DNA of 6,394 nt from positions 1 through 6,394 of the forward strand of contig CAMVYG010000130.1 in NCBI GenBank assembly GCA_947171615.1. Reading direction: 5' to 3'. The position numbers and the translations under genes are program-made. The notes under the pieces were generated by a model. The model was not told the DNA's origin. It ran no database searches and saw only the letters and a list, made by a program, of their open reading frames with translations. Numbering within the stretch: the first letter of the stretch is position 1; each line of letters begins with the position of its first letter. Of the stretch, positions 1 through 6,202 are shown piece by piece. This stretch comes from an uncultured Clostridia bacterium. GTDB lineage: Bacteria; Bacillota; Clostridia; Oscillospirales; Acutalibacteraceae.

Positions 1-344
1 TCAAAAGCCTGTCGAACCCCGGAGTGATTTCAAGACAAATACTGAATCCCGAAAACTCCGAAAGCCGCCGGGTCACAATTACCGAAGTACATCTTGAACC
101 GTCTGCTGTTCAGCCCCGTCATGTGCATGAAACATCAGAACAGATCTGGTATGCCATTCGGGGCAAAGGGATTCTGCTGCTCGCAGATGACAGGGAGGAA
201 CCCTTCTCCGCTGGAGATGCTGTACGTTTTTGCGACGGAGACATTCACGGCCTGCTGAATTCTTCAAAAGAAGAGTTTGTGTATATTTCCGTAACATCAC
301 CGCCCATTCACTTCGGATATGCTTATCGGGATAAAAATAGCTGA
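1..344 (+). CDS. Cupin-domain protein, 5'-truncated by the window edge
   Basis: This is a small single-domain cupin whose reading frame is open to the left edge (first complete codon at base 3), so the true start probably lies outside the window. A GTG at 24 is possible but has no well-spaced Shine-Dalgarno, and the residues before it (KSLSNPG) continue naturally into the GVISRQILNPENS segment that usually lies some way inside such proteins. Cupin motif 1 is visible as RHVHETSEQIWYAIRG, supplying two His and one Glu as metal ligands. Motif 2 appears as GDAVRFCDGDIHGLLN with the fourth ligand His; the usual Pro of motif 2 is replaced by Cys. It should be a soluble metal-binding beta-barrel. 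Small cupins of this kind serve as isomerases, dioxygenases or sugar/ligand binders, so the substrate cannot be called. The gene ends with TGA, and the next gene on the same strand starts 192 bp later. Confidence 0.85.
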   Translation, partial: KSLSNPGVISRQILNPENSESRRVTITEVHLEPSAVQPRHVHETSEQIWYAIRGKGILLLADDREEPFSAGDAVRFCDGDIHGLLNSSKEEFVYISVTSPPIHFGYAYRDKNS

Positions 345-390
345 CTTACCGCTGTTCCCATTCCTGATTCTGCACTCTTTTTTGCGGTCT

Positions 391-410
391 AGAACGCCTA
401 TAGCCGTTCT
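391..410. repeat. Short palindrome between cupin and regulator genes
   Basis: AGAACG and CGTTCT form perfect 6-bp arms around an 8-nt centre that itself contains the self-complementary CTATAG. It lies 46 bp after the cupin stop codon and is followed by a pyrimidine-rich but not T-only stretch (CTTTCTTCGC). It could be a weak terminator for the cupin gene or a protein-binding palindrome; the sequence alone does not decide. Confidence 0.35.
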
Positions 411-464
411 CTTTCTTCGCACCTTAAAGTTGCGCGATTCAAAGAAAAAGCACATTTGGGTTGG

Positions 465-493
465 TTGCGGCTTACTGTAGAAGCCGCTATCAT
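465..493 (+). promoter_or_regulatory. Candidate promoter of the Xre/GyrI-like regulator
   Basis: TTGCGG (465-470) and TATCAT (488-493) are separated by exactly 17 bp. The -10 matches TATAAT at five of six positions. The -35 is weak, three of six. It lies about 44 bp upstream of the chosen ATG of the regulator gene. A weak -35 would suit a controlled promoter. The spacer is occupied by the inverted repeat listed separately. This is a motif match only. Confidence 0.45.
467..487. promoter_or_regulatory. Inverted repeat, candidate operator
   Basis: The arms GCGGCTT (467-473) and AAGCCGC (481-487) are a perfect 7-bp inverted repeat around a 7-nt centre (ACTGTAG). The repeat overlaps the last four bases of the putative -35 and ends immediately before the putative -10, so a dimeric protein bound here would directly contact or block the promoter. 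Xre-type regulators bind such dyads and are often autoregulatory, so the adjacent regulator is the obvious candidate. The alternative is an RNA hairpin, should transcription start further upstream. Confidence 0.5.
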
Positions 494-536
494 GGAATCA
501 TGCAGCCGGCGCAAGAAAACAAAAGGAGTGTATTTT

Positions 537-1205
537 ATGAGCTTCGGGAAAAATTTGCAGTTTTTAAGACACCTGAGAGGAAATATGACCCAGGAGGATC
601 TGGCTGAAAAAATGAATATCAGCCGCCAGACCGTATCAAAATGGGAGCTTGATACGGTACAGCCCGAAATGGACAAGGCCATAGAGCTTTGCAGGCTTTT
701 CAACTGTTCTCTGGACAGCCTGTTCCGTGACGACATGGTCGTCTGCGGCGAAACATATACAAACCTGCGTGTAGAAGTGGTTCCCGCTTTCCGTTATATC
801 AAGCATGCCGTTATCAGTTCTGACCCCGAGGGTGACGCCATCGACAGAATGTTTTCCGTCGCCCGCGGTTTCGGTGTGGAAAATCCCCGTGTCATCGGCT
901 GGGACTTCCCCAACGTGTCACAGGAGCAGATCAATGTTTTCAATATGCACGGCTATGAAGCGGCGTGGATTTTGCCGGAGGGTTGTACTCCTCCCGATAT
1001 GGAAATTCACGAGCAGGAAGCCCATCATTATGCGGCGATCCATATTGAAACGCCTTTTGAAAATCCTTTTGTGACCATTCCCAACGGTTACAAAACGCTT
1101 CTGGAGTATATGCGGGTGAACGGTCTGGAGCGTGCAGAAAAGGGCGTTATCCCCTGCTTTGAAACCGATGGGGACGCCATGGATATTTATATTGCCTGCA
1201 AATAA
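537..1205 (+). CDS. Xre-family HTH regulator with C-terminal GyrI-like ligand-binding domain
   Basis: This 222-residue protein is a likely one-component transcriptional regulator. Residues about 6-62 form a Cro/CI-type helix-turn-helix (QFLRHLRGNMTQEDLAEKM, then NISRQTVSKWELDTVQPEM as turn and recognition helix, then the LFNCSLDSLF segment typical of this class). Residues about 78-222 resemble the GyrI-like/AraC effector-binding fold: an opening strand (VEVVPAFRYIKHAV), a central tryptophan-rich strand (YEAAWILPEG), the HHYAAIHIETP strand, a GYKTLLEYM helix, and a closing acidic segment plus strand (ETDGDAMDIYIAC). In other regulators that fold binds bulky, often drug-like ligands. The ATG at 537 is chosen because AAAGGAG lies just upstream at good spacing and the HTH begins immediately; the frame is open further back to 456 but adds no recognisable domain. 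A strong terminator follows. The ligand and target genes are unknown; autoregulation through the upstream inverted repeat is inferred. Confidence 0.85.
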   Translation: MSFGKNLQFLRHLRGNMTQEDLAEKMNISRQTVSKWELDTVQPEMDKAIELCRLFNCSLDSLFRDDMVVCGETYTNLRVEVVPAFRYIKHAVISSDPEGDAIDRMFSVARGFGVENPRVIGWDFPNVSQEQINVFNMHGYEAAWILPEGCTPPDMEIHEQEAHHYAAIHIETPFENPFVTIPNGYKTLLEYMRVNGLERAEKGVIPCFETDGDAMDIYIACK

Positions 1206-1275
1206 CGCTTTTTAGGCTATGGAACATCGGCTTTCCGACTTTCACGTGCAGTTGTGCGCGGCGGAAAACCGACAA

Positions 1276-1312
1276 GGGGGAACAGCTCTGCTGAGCTGTT
1301 CCCCCTCTTTTT
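1276..1312 (+). terminator. Intrinsic terminator after the regulator gene
   Basis: A perfect 12-bp stem (GGGGGAACAGCT, 1276-1287, with AGCTGTTCCCCC, 1294-1305) closes a 6-nt loop (CTGCTG) and is followed by TCTTTTT. It begins 71 bp after the regulator stop codon. On the opposite strand the same hairpin has a poorer U tract (CTTGTCGGTTTT), but it may still help stop transcripts of the convergent membrane-protein gene that ends at 1332. Confidence 0.92.
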
Positions 1313-1331
1313 GCTTTCTTTTCACCACGCC

Positions 1332-2441
1332 TCATTCCTTTGCATCCCGAGAATCCTTTTTTCGGCGATTGTAGAGGAACTGATCCGCCACCACCAGCAG
1401 CGCCCCCGCAATCACCACCAGATAGTAGGTGAAGAACCGCCAGACCATCACGGCAGAATAGAGATCGTCCCTGACAAAGTAATTCCGGAAAAAAGCGGAA
1501 AACCCCAATTCCTGGGCACCGGAAGCGCCGGGCATGGGCATAAAGGACACGGACACCTGCAAAAGACTTTGTACGGCAAACACTTCCCAATAGCTGATCG
1601 TGTGATAGCCAAAGGCAAGAAAAATGAAATAGATCACACTCATTTGCAGAATAAACTGCGGGATGGAGAGCAGTATCCCCCACAGCACGCTGCGCTTGTT
1701 TTCGCGAAAGGTTTCCCGATAGCTGCCGAAATCTTCTTCAAATTTATCGATGGACTCCAAAAGATGAAAATGCCCCCGCAAAAACCTGATCTTTCCCACC
1801 AGCCACTTGGCAAAGCGGCAGATCCCATGGAGCACCGGTTTAATAAACAGGCTGGGAAAAAAGATAATGGAGCCGCCGTTTATGGCCAGACCCAGAATGA
1901 TCAGCGGGATAATACCGGGGTTTTCCAGGCTCAGCTTTTCATACATAAAGAAGAAGCTTAGAAGAGAACAGAGAAAAAAAGCACACTGGAAGCAGAAAAA
2001 TTTCACGATCAGTACGGCGGTGGAAACTCCCACAGGGATCTTGTCCCGGCGAAGGTAAGCCGCCTGCATGGGCTGGCCGCCGGTAGAGCTGGGCGTAATA
2101 TAGGAATAATAAATGCCGAGAAGCCCTATTTTCATAGCGCTTCCTATCTTCATTGGAATTTTCTGGCTGCGCATCAAAAGGCGGATGATCCCGCCTTCAA
2201 AAAGAAAATAGACCACCGTGATCACCACGGCCAAAGCCAGAAAACCGGGAGTCAGGCTGGATATAGTGCGAAACACATTGCCAAACTCACGGTTACATAT
2301 TCCGAACACCAGTACCGCGATGATGGTGGCAACAATGTATACCACTCCCCATGGGATTTTTCGTTTTTTCTTTTGAGGCTCTACAGCAGAAGAGGCTTCC
2401 TCTTCCAGCAGCTCATGATCTGTCAAAGCACATCGCTCCAT
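1332..2441 (-). CDS. Multi-pass membrane protein, lysylphosphatidylglycerol synthase TM (YbhN/UPF0104-like) family
   Basis: This 369-residue integral membrane protein has an acidic then Lys/Arg-rich cytoplasmic N-terminus (residues 1-29) and about eight hydrophobic segments, near 31-48, 66-85, 103-116, 140-165, 176-199, 252-276, 286-300 and 328-354. Family hallmarks are ITPSSTGGQPMQAAYLRRD (about 115-133) and the late FMPMPGASGAQELGF loop (about 300-314). It matches the membrane half of MprF, the flippase-like domain, but ends soon after the last helix and lacks the soluble aminoacyl-phosphatidylglycerol synthase domain. It is therefore more likely a lipid or polyprenyl-lipid transporter-like protein than a synthase. 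The ATG at 2441 has no clear Shine-Dalgarno. A TTG five codons downstream (2426) is preceded by GGAG at 9-nt spacing, so the true start may be there. It is convergent with the regulator gene and lies 261 bp downstream of spmB on the same strand. Substrate unknown. Confidence 0.88.
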   Translation of the reverse strand: MERCALTDHELLEEEASSAVEPQKKKRKIPWGVVYIVATIIAVLVFGICNREFGNVFRTISSLTPGFLALAVVITVVYFLFEGGIIRLLMRSQKIPMKIGSAMKIGLLGIYYSYITPSSTGGQPMQAAYLRRDKIPVGVSTAVLIVKFFCFQCAFFLCSLLSFFFMYEKLSLENPGIIPLIILGLAINGGSIIFFPSLFIKPVLHGICRFAKWLVGKIRFLRGHFHLLESIDKFEEDFGSYRETFRENKRSVLWGILLSIPQFILQMSVIYFIFLAFGYHTISYWEVFAVQSLLQVSVSFMPMPGASGAQELGFSAFFRNYFVRDDLYSAVMVWRFFTYYLVVIAGALLVVADQFLYNRRKKDSRDAKE

Positions 2442-2480
2442 CTGTAAGGTATTGTATCTGCACAGTTTCAGGCTTTTCGC

Positions 2481-2511
2481 AGAATAACCGCTTGCGGATT
2501 CTTTTGATCAA
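2481..2511 (-). promoter_or_regulatory. Candidate proximal promoter of the membrane-protein gene
   Basis: On the minus strand TTGATC (2511-2506) is followed after 19 bp by TATTCT (2486-2481). Each hexamer matches consensus at four of six positions and the spacer is 2 bp longer than ideal. It would start transcription about 30-35 bases upstream of the ATG. The -35 sits inside the palindrome TTTTGATCAAAA, so a dimeric regulator could act here. Weak match. Confidence 0.25.
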
Positions 2512-2611
2512 AACCGCTTATTAAGGAGAAGGCTGGTGCTTTTCGAAACAAAGCGAGAAAAGAGAATCGCCGCACAGCTCAAACCTTCTCTGAGAATATT
2601 ACTATTTGATT

Positions 2612-2640
2612 ATTCTAGCACGCTTTCCCCCAGAATGCAA
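2612..2640 (-). promoter_or_regulatory. Candidate distal promoter of the membrane-protein gene
   Basis: On the minus strand TTGCAT (2640-2635) and TAGAAT (2617-2612) are 17 bp apart. The -10 matches at five of six positions, the -35 at three of six. If used, it would give the membrane-protein gene a 5' leader of about 160 bases. Motif match only. Confidence 0.3.
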
Positions 2641-2702
2641 ATTATGAAATCTTACAGTTTTATAAAGGAGCACGCTTCTGCTGCATCAGATATGGGCTTT
2701 AG

Positions 2703-3221
2703 CTACCCAATCAGCTTCACAGTGAGCACAGCAAAAACAAGAGCGGCACAATCCCCAAGTAAAGCGGCCGGAACGGTATAGCGCAGCTTTTTATAACCGC
2801 AGGCTCCGAAATATACGGCAATGGCGTAAAAGGTGGTTTCTGTAGAGGATGCCAGCACAGAGGCGATCTTCCCCGTTTCGCTGTCCGGCCCGAATTGCTG
2901 AAGAAGCGAAAGCGTATAGGCAGAGGAACCACTGCCGGAAACAGGACGCAGCAAGGCAAGGGGCAGTATTTCCGGAGAAATGCCCGCCGCCTCCGCCAAA
3001 GGCTCAGCCAGAGAGCAAAGCAGCTCCAGCAGCCCGGAGGCCCGTACCATGGAGACCGCCACGATCAGGCCGATCAAGGTGGGAAGGACCCGGAAGGAAG
3101 CGTGAATTCCCTCCTTTGCCCCTTCTAAAAAGGTATCAAACACTTCCACATTTTTCAAAAAGCCAAACAGCACAATGATTCCGATAATCAGCGGCATAGC
3201 CGCCGCCCCGATCTGCCCCAT
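2703..3221 (-). CDS. spmB: Spore maturation protein B
   Basis: This 172-residue membrane protein is close in length to Bacillus subtilis SpmB (about 178) and belongs to the nucleoside-recognition/Gate domain family. Visible features are an N-terminal hydrophobic segment (residues 9-22), the GAKEGIHASFRVLPTLIGLIVAVSMVRASG block (about 34-63), the signature LPLALLRPVSGSGSS (about 86-100), the polar stretch ASSTETTFYAIAVYFGACG (about 124-142) and a last hydrophobic helix (about 151-171). SpmB works with SpmA and is needed in Bacillus and Clostridium for full dehydration of the spore core, acting before cortex completion; the mechanism is unknown. The ATG at 3221 is preceded by AGGGG at suitable spacing. 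spmA lies 45 bp upstream on the same strand, so the two are probably cotranscribed. Homologues also occur in species that do not sporulate, so the gene suggests but does not prove sporulation. Confidence 0.93.
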   Translation of the reverse strand: MGQIGAAAMPLIIGIIVLFGFLKNVEVFDTFLEGAKEGIHASFRVLPTLIGLIVAVSMVRASGLLELLCSLAEPLAEAAGISPEILPLALLRPVSGSGSSAYTLSLLQQFGPDSETGKIASVLASSTETTFYAIAVYFGACGYKKLRYTVPAALLGDCAALVFAVLTVKLIG

Positions 3222-3266
3222 CGCTTTCCCCTGCCTTTCGCTTTTTTCAATACCCGCAAAAAGCTC

Positions 3267-3851
3267 TTAAATTTTTCTCAGGTTTCCCCGCTCCGTCAGC
3301 TTACAGCACAGCACACAGGTGCACAGCGCGGCAAAAGAGGTGATCCAGATTTCCGGCAAAATGGCAAAGGGCGCTGTGCTGCCGCAGGAGCTCCGCATTG
3401 CCGCCATATTGATAGGCAAAAGCTGAATGGAGGCCGTATTAAAAACTACAAACAGAATCATGCCCTTTGTGGGGGTATTCCCAATGTTTTTCTTCGCCAT
3501 AGCGCTGACGGCTGCCAGCCCCAAGGGTGTGGCGGCGTTTCCCAGCCCCAGAAAATTTGCCGAAAAATTCATGCACATTTTCCCCTTGATCTCCTGATCC
3601 TCCCGGTATTCCGGAAAAAGCCTGTCGATCACCGGGGAAAAAGCAGAGGCCAGAAGATCCGTCAGTCCGCTTTTTTCCGCGATCTTCAAAAATCCCAGCC
3701 AGGCGCACATGCTCCCCAGAAGAAAAAAGGAAAGCTCTACCGCGTCCTTCGCACCGTCCATGACTGCGGCGGAAAGATCGCCCAGCCTGCCGGTAGCCAC
3801 AGCGCAGACAACACTACCTAAAATCATCCCGAACCAAATGGCGTTTAACAT
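3267..3851 (-). CDS. spmA: Spore maturation protein A
   Basis: This 194-residue membrane protein is essentially the same length as Bacillus subtilis SpmA (about 196). Hydrophobic segments lie near residues 4-20, 38-56, 130-148 and 165-183. The characteristic polar block MCMNFSANFLGLGNAATPLG (about 92-111) is intact, as is VFNTASIQLLPINMAAMR (about 136-153), both diagnostic of the SpmA branch of the Gate-domain family. It is the partner of SpmB in spore core dehydration. The ATG at 3851 begins the conserved N-terminus MLNAIWFGMI, and GGGGA lies about 7 nt upstream. The gene is first in the spmA-spmB unit and is divergent from the dipeptidase gene across 153 bp. A spore-specific promoter would be expected, but none is convincing in this gap. 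Confidence 0.93.
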   Translation of the reverse strand: MLNAIWFGMILGSVVCAVATGRLGDLSAAVMDGAKDAVELSFFLLGSMCAWLGFLKIAEKSGLTDLLASAFSPVIDRLFPEYREDQEIKGKMCMNFSANFLGLGNAATPLGLAAVSAMAKKNIGNTPTKGMILFVVFNTASIQLLPINMAAMRSSCGSTAPFAILPEIWITSFAALCTCVLCCKLTERGNLRKI

Positions 3852-3882
3852 GAAATTCCCCGCTTTCTCCCCCTGCTTTTTC

Positions 3883-3911
3883 TTGACTTTACAAGGGAAA
3901 AAGAATAGTAT
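3883..3911 (+). promoter_or_regulatory. Sigma-A-type promoter of the dipeptidase operon
   Basis: TTGACT (3883-3888, five of six consensus bases) and TAGTAT (3906-3911, four of six) are separated by exactly 17 bp. Transcription would start near 3918 and give an untranslated leader of roughly 87 bases before the dipeptidase ATG. The site lies in the spmA/dipeptidase divergent gap, so factors bound here could affect both genes. Confidence 0.6.
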
Positions 3912-4004
3912 GGTTTAGAGCCAGTGTTCCTGTGCTTGTGTAATCGGCGCTTTTTCTGCCGGCACACTTCTAAAAAATCACCCTTTGAAATGGAGGCGCA
4001 GCTT

Positions 4005-5384
4005 ATGCTGTTTGGAGAAAAAATTCTGGACTACTGGGACGATATTCTGAAAGATCTGGGAACCCTGATCGCCATTCCCTCTGTGGCGGGCCAAGCGGAA
4101 AACGGACACCCCTTTGGTGACGCCTGTGCAAAAGCCCTTGATACTGTGCTGGAAATGGCCGAGGGCTATGGTCTGAAAACGAAAAACGCGGATTACTATG
4201 CCGCCCACGCCGAATACGGAGAAGGCGAAGGAAACGCTGTTGTAATGGCCCATGTGGATGTAGTTCCTGCCGGAGAGGGATGGGATACCGATCCCTTTAC
4301 CCTGACAATCAATGGAAACCTTGCCTTTGGCCGGGGTGTGTCTGACGATAAGGGCGCCGCTGTTGTTGCCCTCCACTGTCTGCGTGCCTTAAAGGACGCC
4401 GGGATCAAAGGGAACCGTAAGCTCCGGGTGATCTTCGGCTCCGGCGAGGAAGTGGGCATGGCTGATATCCCACACTACTTCGAGCAGGAGCAGCTTCCCG
4501 ATATGGGCTTTACACCCGATTCCGGCTATGGCATCTGCCACTGCGAAAAGGGCATTATCAATCTGAAAATTTCCGGTAAAAATGATTCCGGTCTTGTGAA
4601 AAGCTTTGTCTCCGGTACGGTAAGTAATGCCGTTCCCGCCAAGGCAAACTGCGAGATCCTCTGCTCTCAGGAAGAGTGTGAAGCGCTCAAAAAAGCGGCG
4701 GAACGCTCCCCTGCCGAATTTGTGATCACCCCTACAAAAGACGGCGCTTCCCTGTTGGCAAAGGGAAAGGCAGCCCACGCCGCAGGACCGGAAAACGGTT
4801 GCAACGCCGCCGCTCATCTGGTAAAGCTTTTAGCGGAGGTATTCGGCAAAGAACGGCTGGGGGCTTTCTTCCGGTTCGTTCACGAAAAGATCGGCCTTAC
4901 CTATGATGGCAGTCTGCTTCATGTGGCAATGAGCGATGAGCCCAGCGGCCCCCTGACCTTTAACCTTGGGCTTTTGAACGCCGATTCCCGGGAATGCAGT
5001 CTTGTTGTGGATATCCGCTACCCCGCTACAAAGGAAGGAACTGCGGTTTCCAACGCCATTCAAAAGGAGGCGGAAGCCTATGGCCTTACTTACGTCCTGC
5101 TTTCCGACGCCGCTCCTTTGTACCTGCCGAAGGAGAGTCCGCTAATCACCCTGCTTGCCGGCGCTTACAAGGATATTACCGGAGAGGAATGCAGCATTTT
5201 CTCCATGGGCGGCGGCACCTATGCCCGCCAGATGCACGGCAGAGGCGTGGCCTTTGGCCCCGGCTTTGCCAGCGAAGAAGACAGCCATGCCCACGATGTA
5301 AATGAGCGCATCGATCTGGAGCAGTTCAAGGTTCACGCCAAGATCTGTCTGGAGTCCATGTACCGTATGCTGACCGCGGAATAA
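4005..5384 (+). CDS. pepV: M20-family dipeptidase, PepV type
   Basis: This 459-residue cytosolic zinc peptidase matches the usual PepV length of about 460-470. It should remove N-terminal residues from dipeptides and some tripeptides, including beta-Ala or D-Ala dipeptides. Expected metal and catalytic residues are all visible: H83 and D85 in MAHVDVVPAGEGWD, the bridging Asp in GRGVSDDKGAA (D114/D115), E148 (general base) and E149 in FGSGEEVGM, D172 in TPDSGYG, and H430 in AHDVNER. The central part (about 190-360) is the dimerisation/lid-like domain, followed by the C-terminal SMGGGTYARQM segment (about 395-405). The start at 4005 has GGAGG at 8-nt spacing. An in-frame ATG at 3990 (ATGGAGG) overlaps that ribosome binding site and is less likely. 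The usual GTDEE around the catalytic Glu is GSGEE here, a mild variation. An HD-domain gene follows 39 bp downstream. A role in amino-acid scavenging is likely, with peptidoglycan peptide turnover as a possibility. Confidence 0.9.
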   Translation: MLFGEKILDYWDDILKDLGTLIAIPSVAGQAENGHPFGDACAKALDTVLEMAEGYGLKTKNADYYAAHAEYGEGEGNAVVMAHVDVVPAGEGWDTDPFTLTINGNLAFGRGVSDDKGAAVVALHCLRALKDAGIKGNRKLRVIFGSGEEVGMADIPHYFEQEQLPDMGFTPDSGYGICHCEKGIINLKISGKNDSGLVKSFVSGTVSNAVPAKANCEILCSQEECEALKKAAERSPAEFVITPTKDGASLLAKGKAAHAAGPENGCNAAAHLVKLLAEVFGKERLGAFFRFVHEKIGLTYDGSLLHVAMSDEPSGPLTFNLGLLNADSRECSLVVDIRYPATKEGTAVSNAIQKEAEAYGLTYVLLSDAAPLYLPKESPLITLLAGAYKDITGEECSIFSMGGGTYARQMHGRGVAFGPGFASEEDSHAHDVNERIDLEQFKVHAKICLESMYRMLTAE

Positions 5385-5423
5385 TTCCCCACAAAGCGCT
5401 TTTAAAAAACAGGAGGATACCCT

Positions 5424-6098
5424 ATGGCAGACTATCAGCACATTTCTCCCGAAGAGATTTTTTCCAATCAGGAGGTTCGCTGCTACATTGAACAGGGAAA
5501 CAACTGCCTGGAAGCCATCGGCTTTACAGAGCACGGACTTGCCCACGCCAAGCGCAGCAGCAATTATGCCAGAGATATTCTCTCTGCCCTCCATTATCCG
5601 GAACGCACCTGCGAGCTGGCGGCGATCGCGGGATATCTCCACGATATCGGCAACACCGTAAATCGGGCAGATCACGCCCACAGCGGTGCGCTGATGGCCT
5701 TTACCCTGCTGAATAAGCTTTCCATGCCGCCGGAGGAAATTGCCCTGGTCTGTTCTGCCATTGGGCATCACGATGAAAAAACAGCCTACCCGGTGAATCC
5801 CGTGGCGGCGGCGCTGATCCTTTCGGATAAAAGCGACGTGCGGCGCACAAGAGTCCGAAAAAACGCCGTGCTGACCGCCGATATCCATGACCGTGTTAAT
5901 TACGCGGTAGAAAACACCCGGCTGGAGATCGACCCCGAAAAGAAGGTCTGTCTATTTAATATTACGATCGCTACAGAGATATGCCCTGTGATGGAATACT
6001 TTGAGATTTTTCTGGACCGCATGGTGCTCTGCCGCAAGGCCGCCCAGACCCTGGGTTTGCAGTTTGAGCTGGTCATCAACAACACAAGGCTTTTGTGA
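5424..6098 (+). CDS. HD-domain phosphohydrolase-like protein
   Basis: This 224-residue soluble protein has one HD domain spanning roughly residues 35-150. The metal-binding pattern is visible as H37 with H41 (TEHGLAHA), the defining H73-D74 pair (AGYLHDIGN), further histidines H84/H86 (DHAHSGA), H115/H116 (IGHHDE) and a late Asp D135 (ALILSDKSD). This resembles metal-dependent phosphohydrolases of nucleotides or phosphorylated metabolites, and the extra histidines would allow a two-metal site. The C-terminal third (about 150-224) has no motif I recognise. AGGAGG (5411-5416) lies 7 nt before the ATG, giving a confident start. The gene lies 39 bp after the dipeptidase with no terminator between, so they are likely cotranscribed, and a strong terminator follows. 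No GGDEF or RelA/SpoT synthetase domain is present. The substrate cannot be predicted. Confidence 0.87.
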   Translation: MADYQHISPEEIFSNQEVRCYIEQGNNCLEAIGFTEHGLAHAKRSSNYARDILSALHYPERTCELAAIAGYLHDIGNTVNRADHAHSGALMAFTLLNKLSMPPEEIALVCSAIGHHDEKTAYPVNPVAAALILSDKSDVRRTRVRKNAVLTADIHDRVNYAVENTRLEIDPEKKVCLFNITIATEICPVMEYFEIFLDRMVLCRKAAQTLGLQFELVINNTRLL

Positions 6099-6137
6099 GT
6101 TCAACCTTTTGTTTTACCGCTTCTTCCCTGCCTGTTT

Positions 6138-6182
6138 AAAAAACCGCCTTTGCCGAAAACACTTTGGCAAAGGCGGTTTTTT
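6138..6182 (+). terminator. Strong intrinsic terminator of the dipeptidase-HD operon
   Basis: A perfect 17-bp stem (6138-6154 with 6166-6182) has a GC core CCGCCTTTGCC/GGCAAAGGCGG and ends in TTTTTT; the loop is 11 nt. The left arm begins with AAAAAA, so the hairpin is symmetric and could terminate in both directions. It begins 40 bp after the HD gene stop codon and insulates the tRNA gene that follows. Confidence 0.93.
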
Positions 6183-6202
6183 ACAACATGAAAAGAAAAA
6201 AC

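Larger units (their letters stand above)
2442..2702. other. Intergenic region between spmB and the membrane-protein gene
   Basis: These 261 bp separate two minus-strand genes. I see no convincing terminator for spmAB; the best hairpin has only 4-bp arms (AGCA/TGCT). The region has a palindrome TTTTGATCAAAA (2502-2513), a direct repeat AACCGCTT at 2486-2493 and 2512-2519 (26 bp apart), and a 9-mer AGCACGCTT at 2617-2625 and 2669-2677. Two weak minus-strand promoter candidates are listed separately. An open frame on the plus strand from a GTG at 2536 runs antisense into spmB and is not considered a gene. No known riboswitch was recognised. Confidence 0.5.

Noticed and set aside
1147..1683. 178-codon minus-strand frame spanning the terminator and overlapping the membrane-protein gene
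   Set aside because: It is a shifted-frame shadow of the membrane-protein gene and reads through a strong terminator hairpin.
2536..2781. 81-codon plus-strand frame from a GTG with AAGGAG 7 nt upstream
   Set aside because: Its last third is antisense to the conserved 3' end of spmB, its sequence has no recognisable domain, and the purine-rich stretch is likely chance in an A-rich intergenic region.
3222..3266. Possible hairpin GCTTTTT/AAAAAAGC between spmA and spmB
   Set aside because: The stem is almost all A-T with no GC core or U tail; the gap is better seen as an ordinary intra-operon spacer with the spmB ribosome binding site.
3904..3912. Minus-strand CATACTATT resembling a SigE-type -10 element for spmA
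   Set aside because: No matching -35 is present at the required distance (the bases there read CACAGGAA), and the element is the complement of the dipeptidase -10.
3945..3961. Small hairpin CGGC/GCCG in the dipeptidase leader
   Set aside because: The arms are only 4 bp with a 9-nt loop; not convincing as an attenuator or riboswitch.
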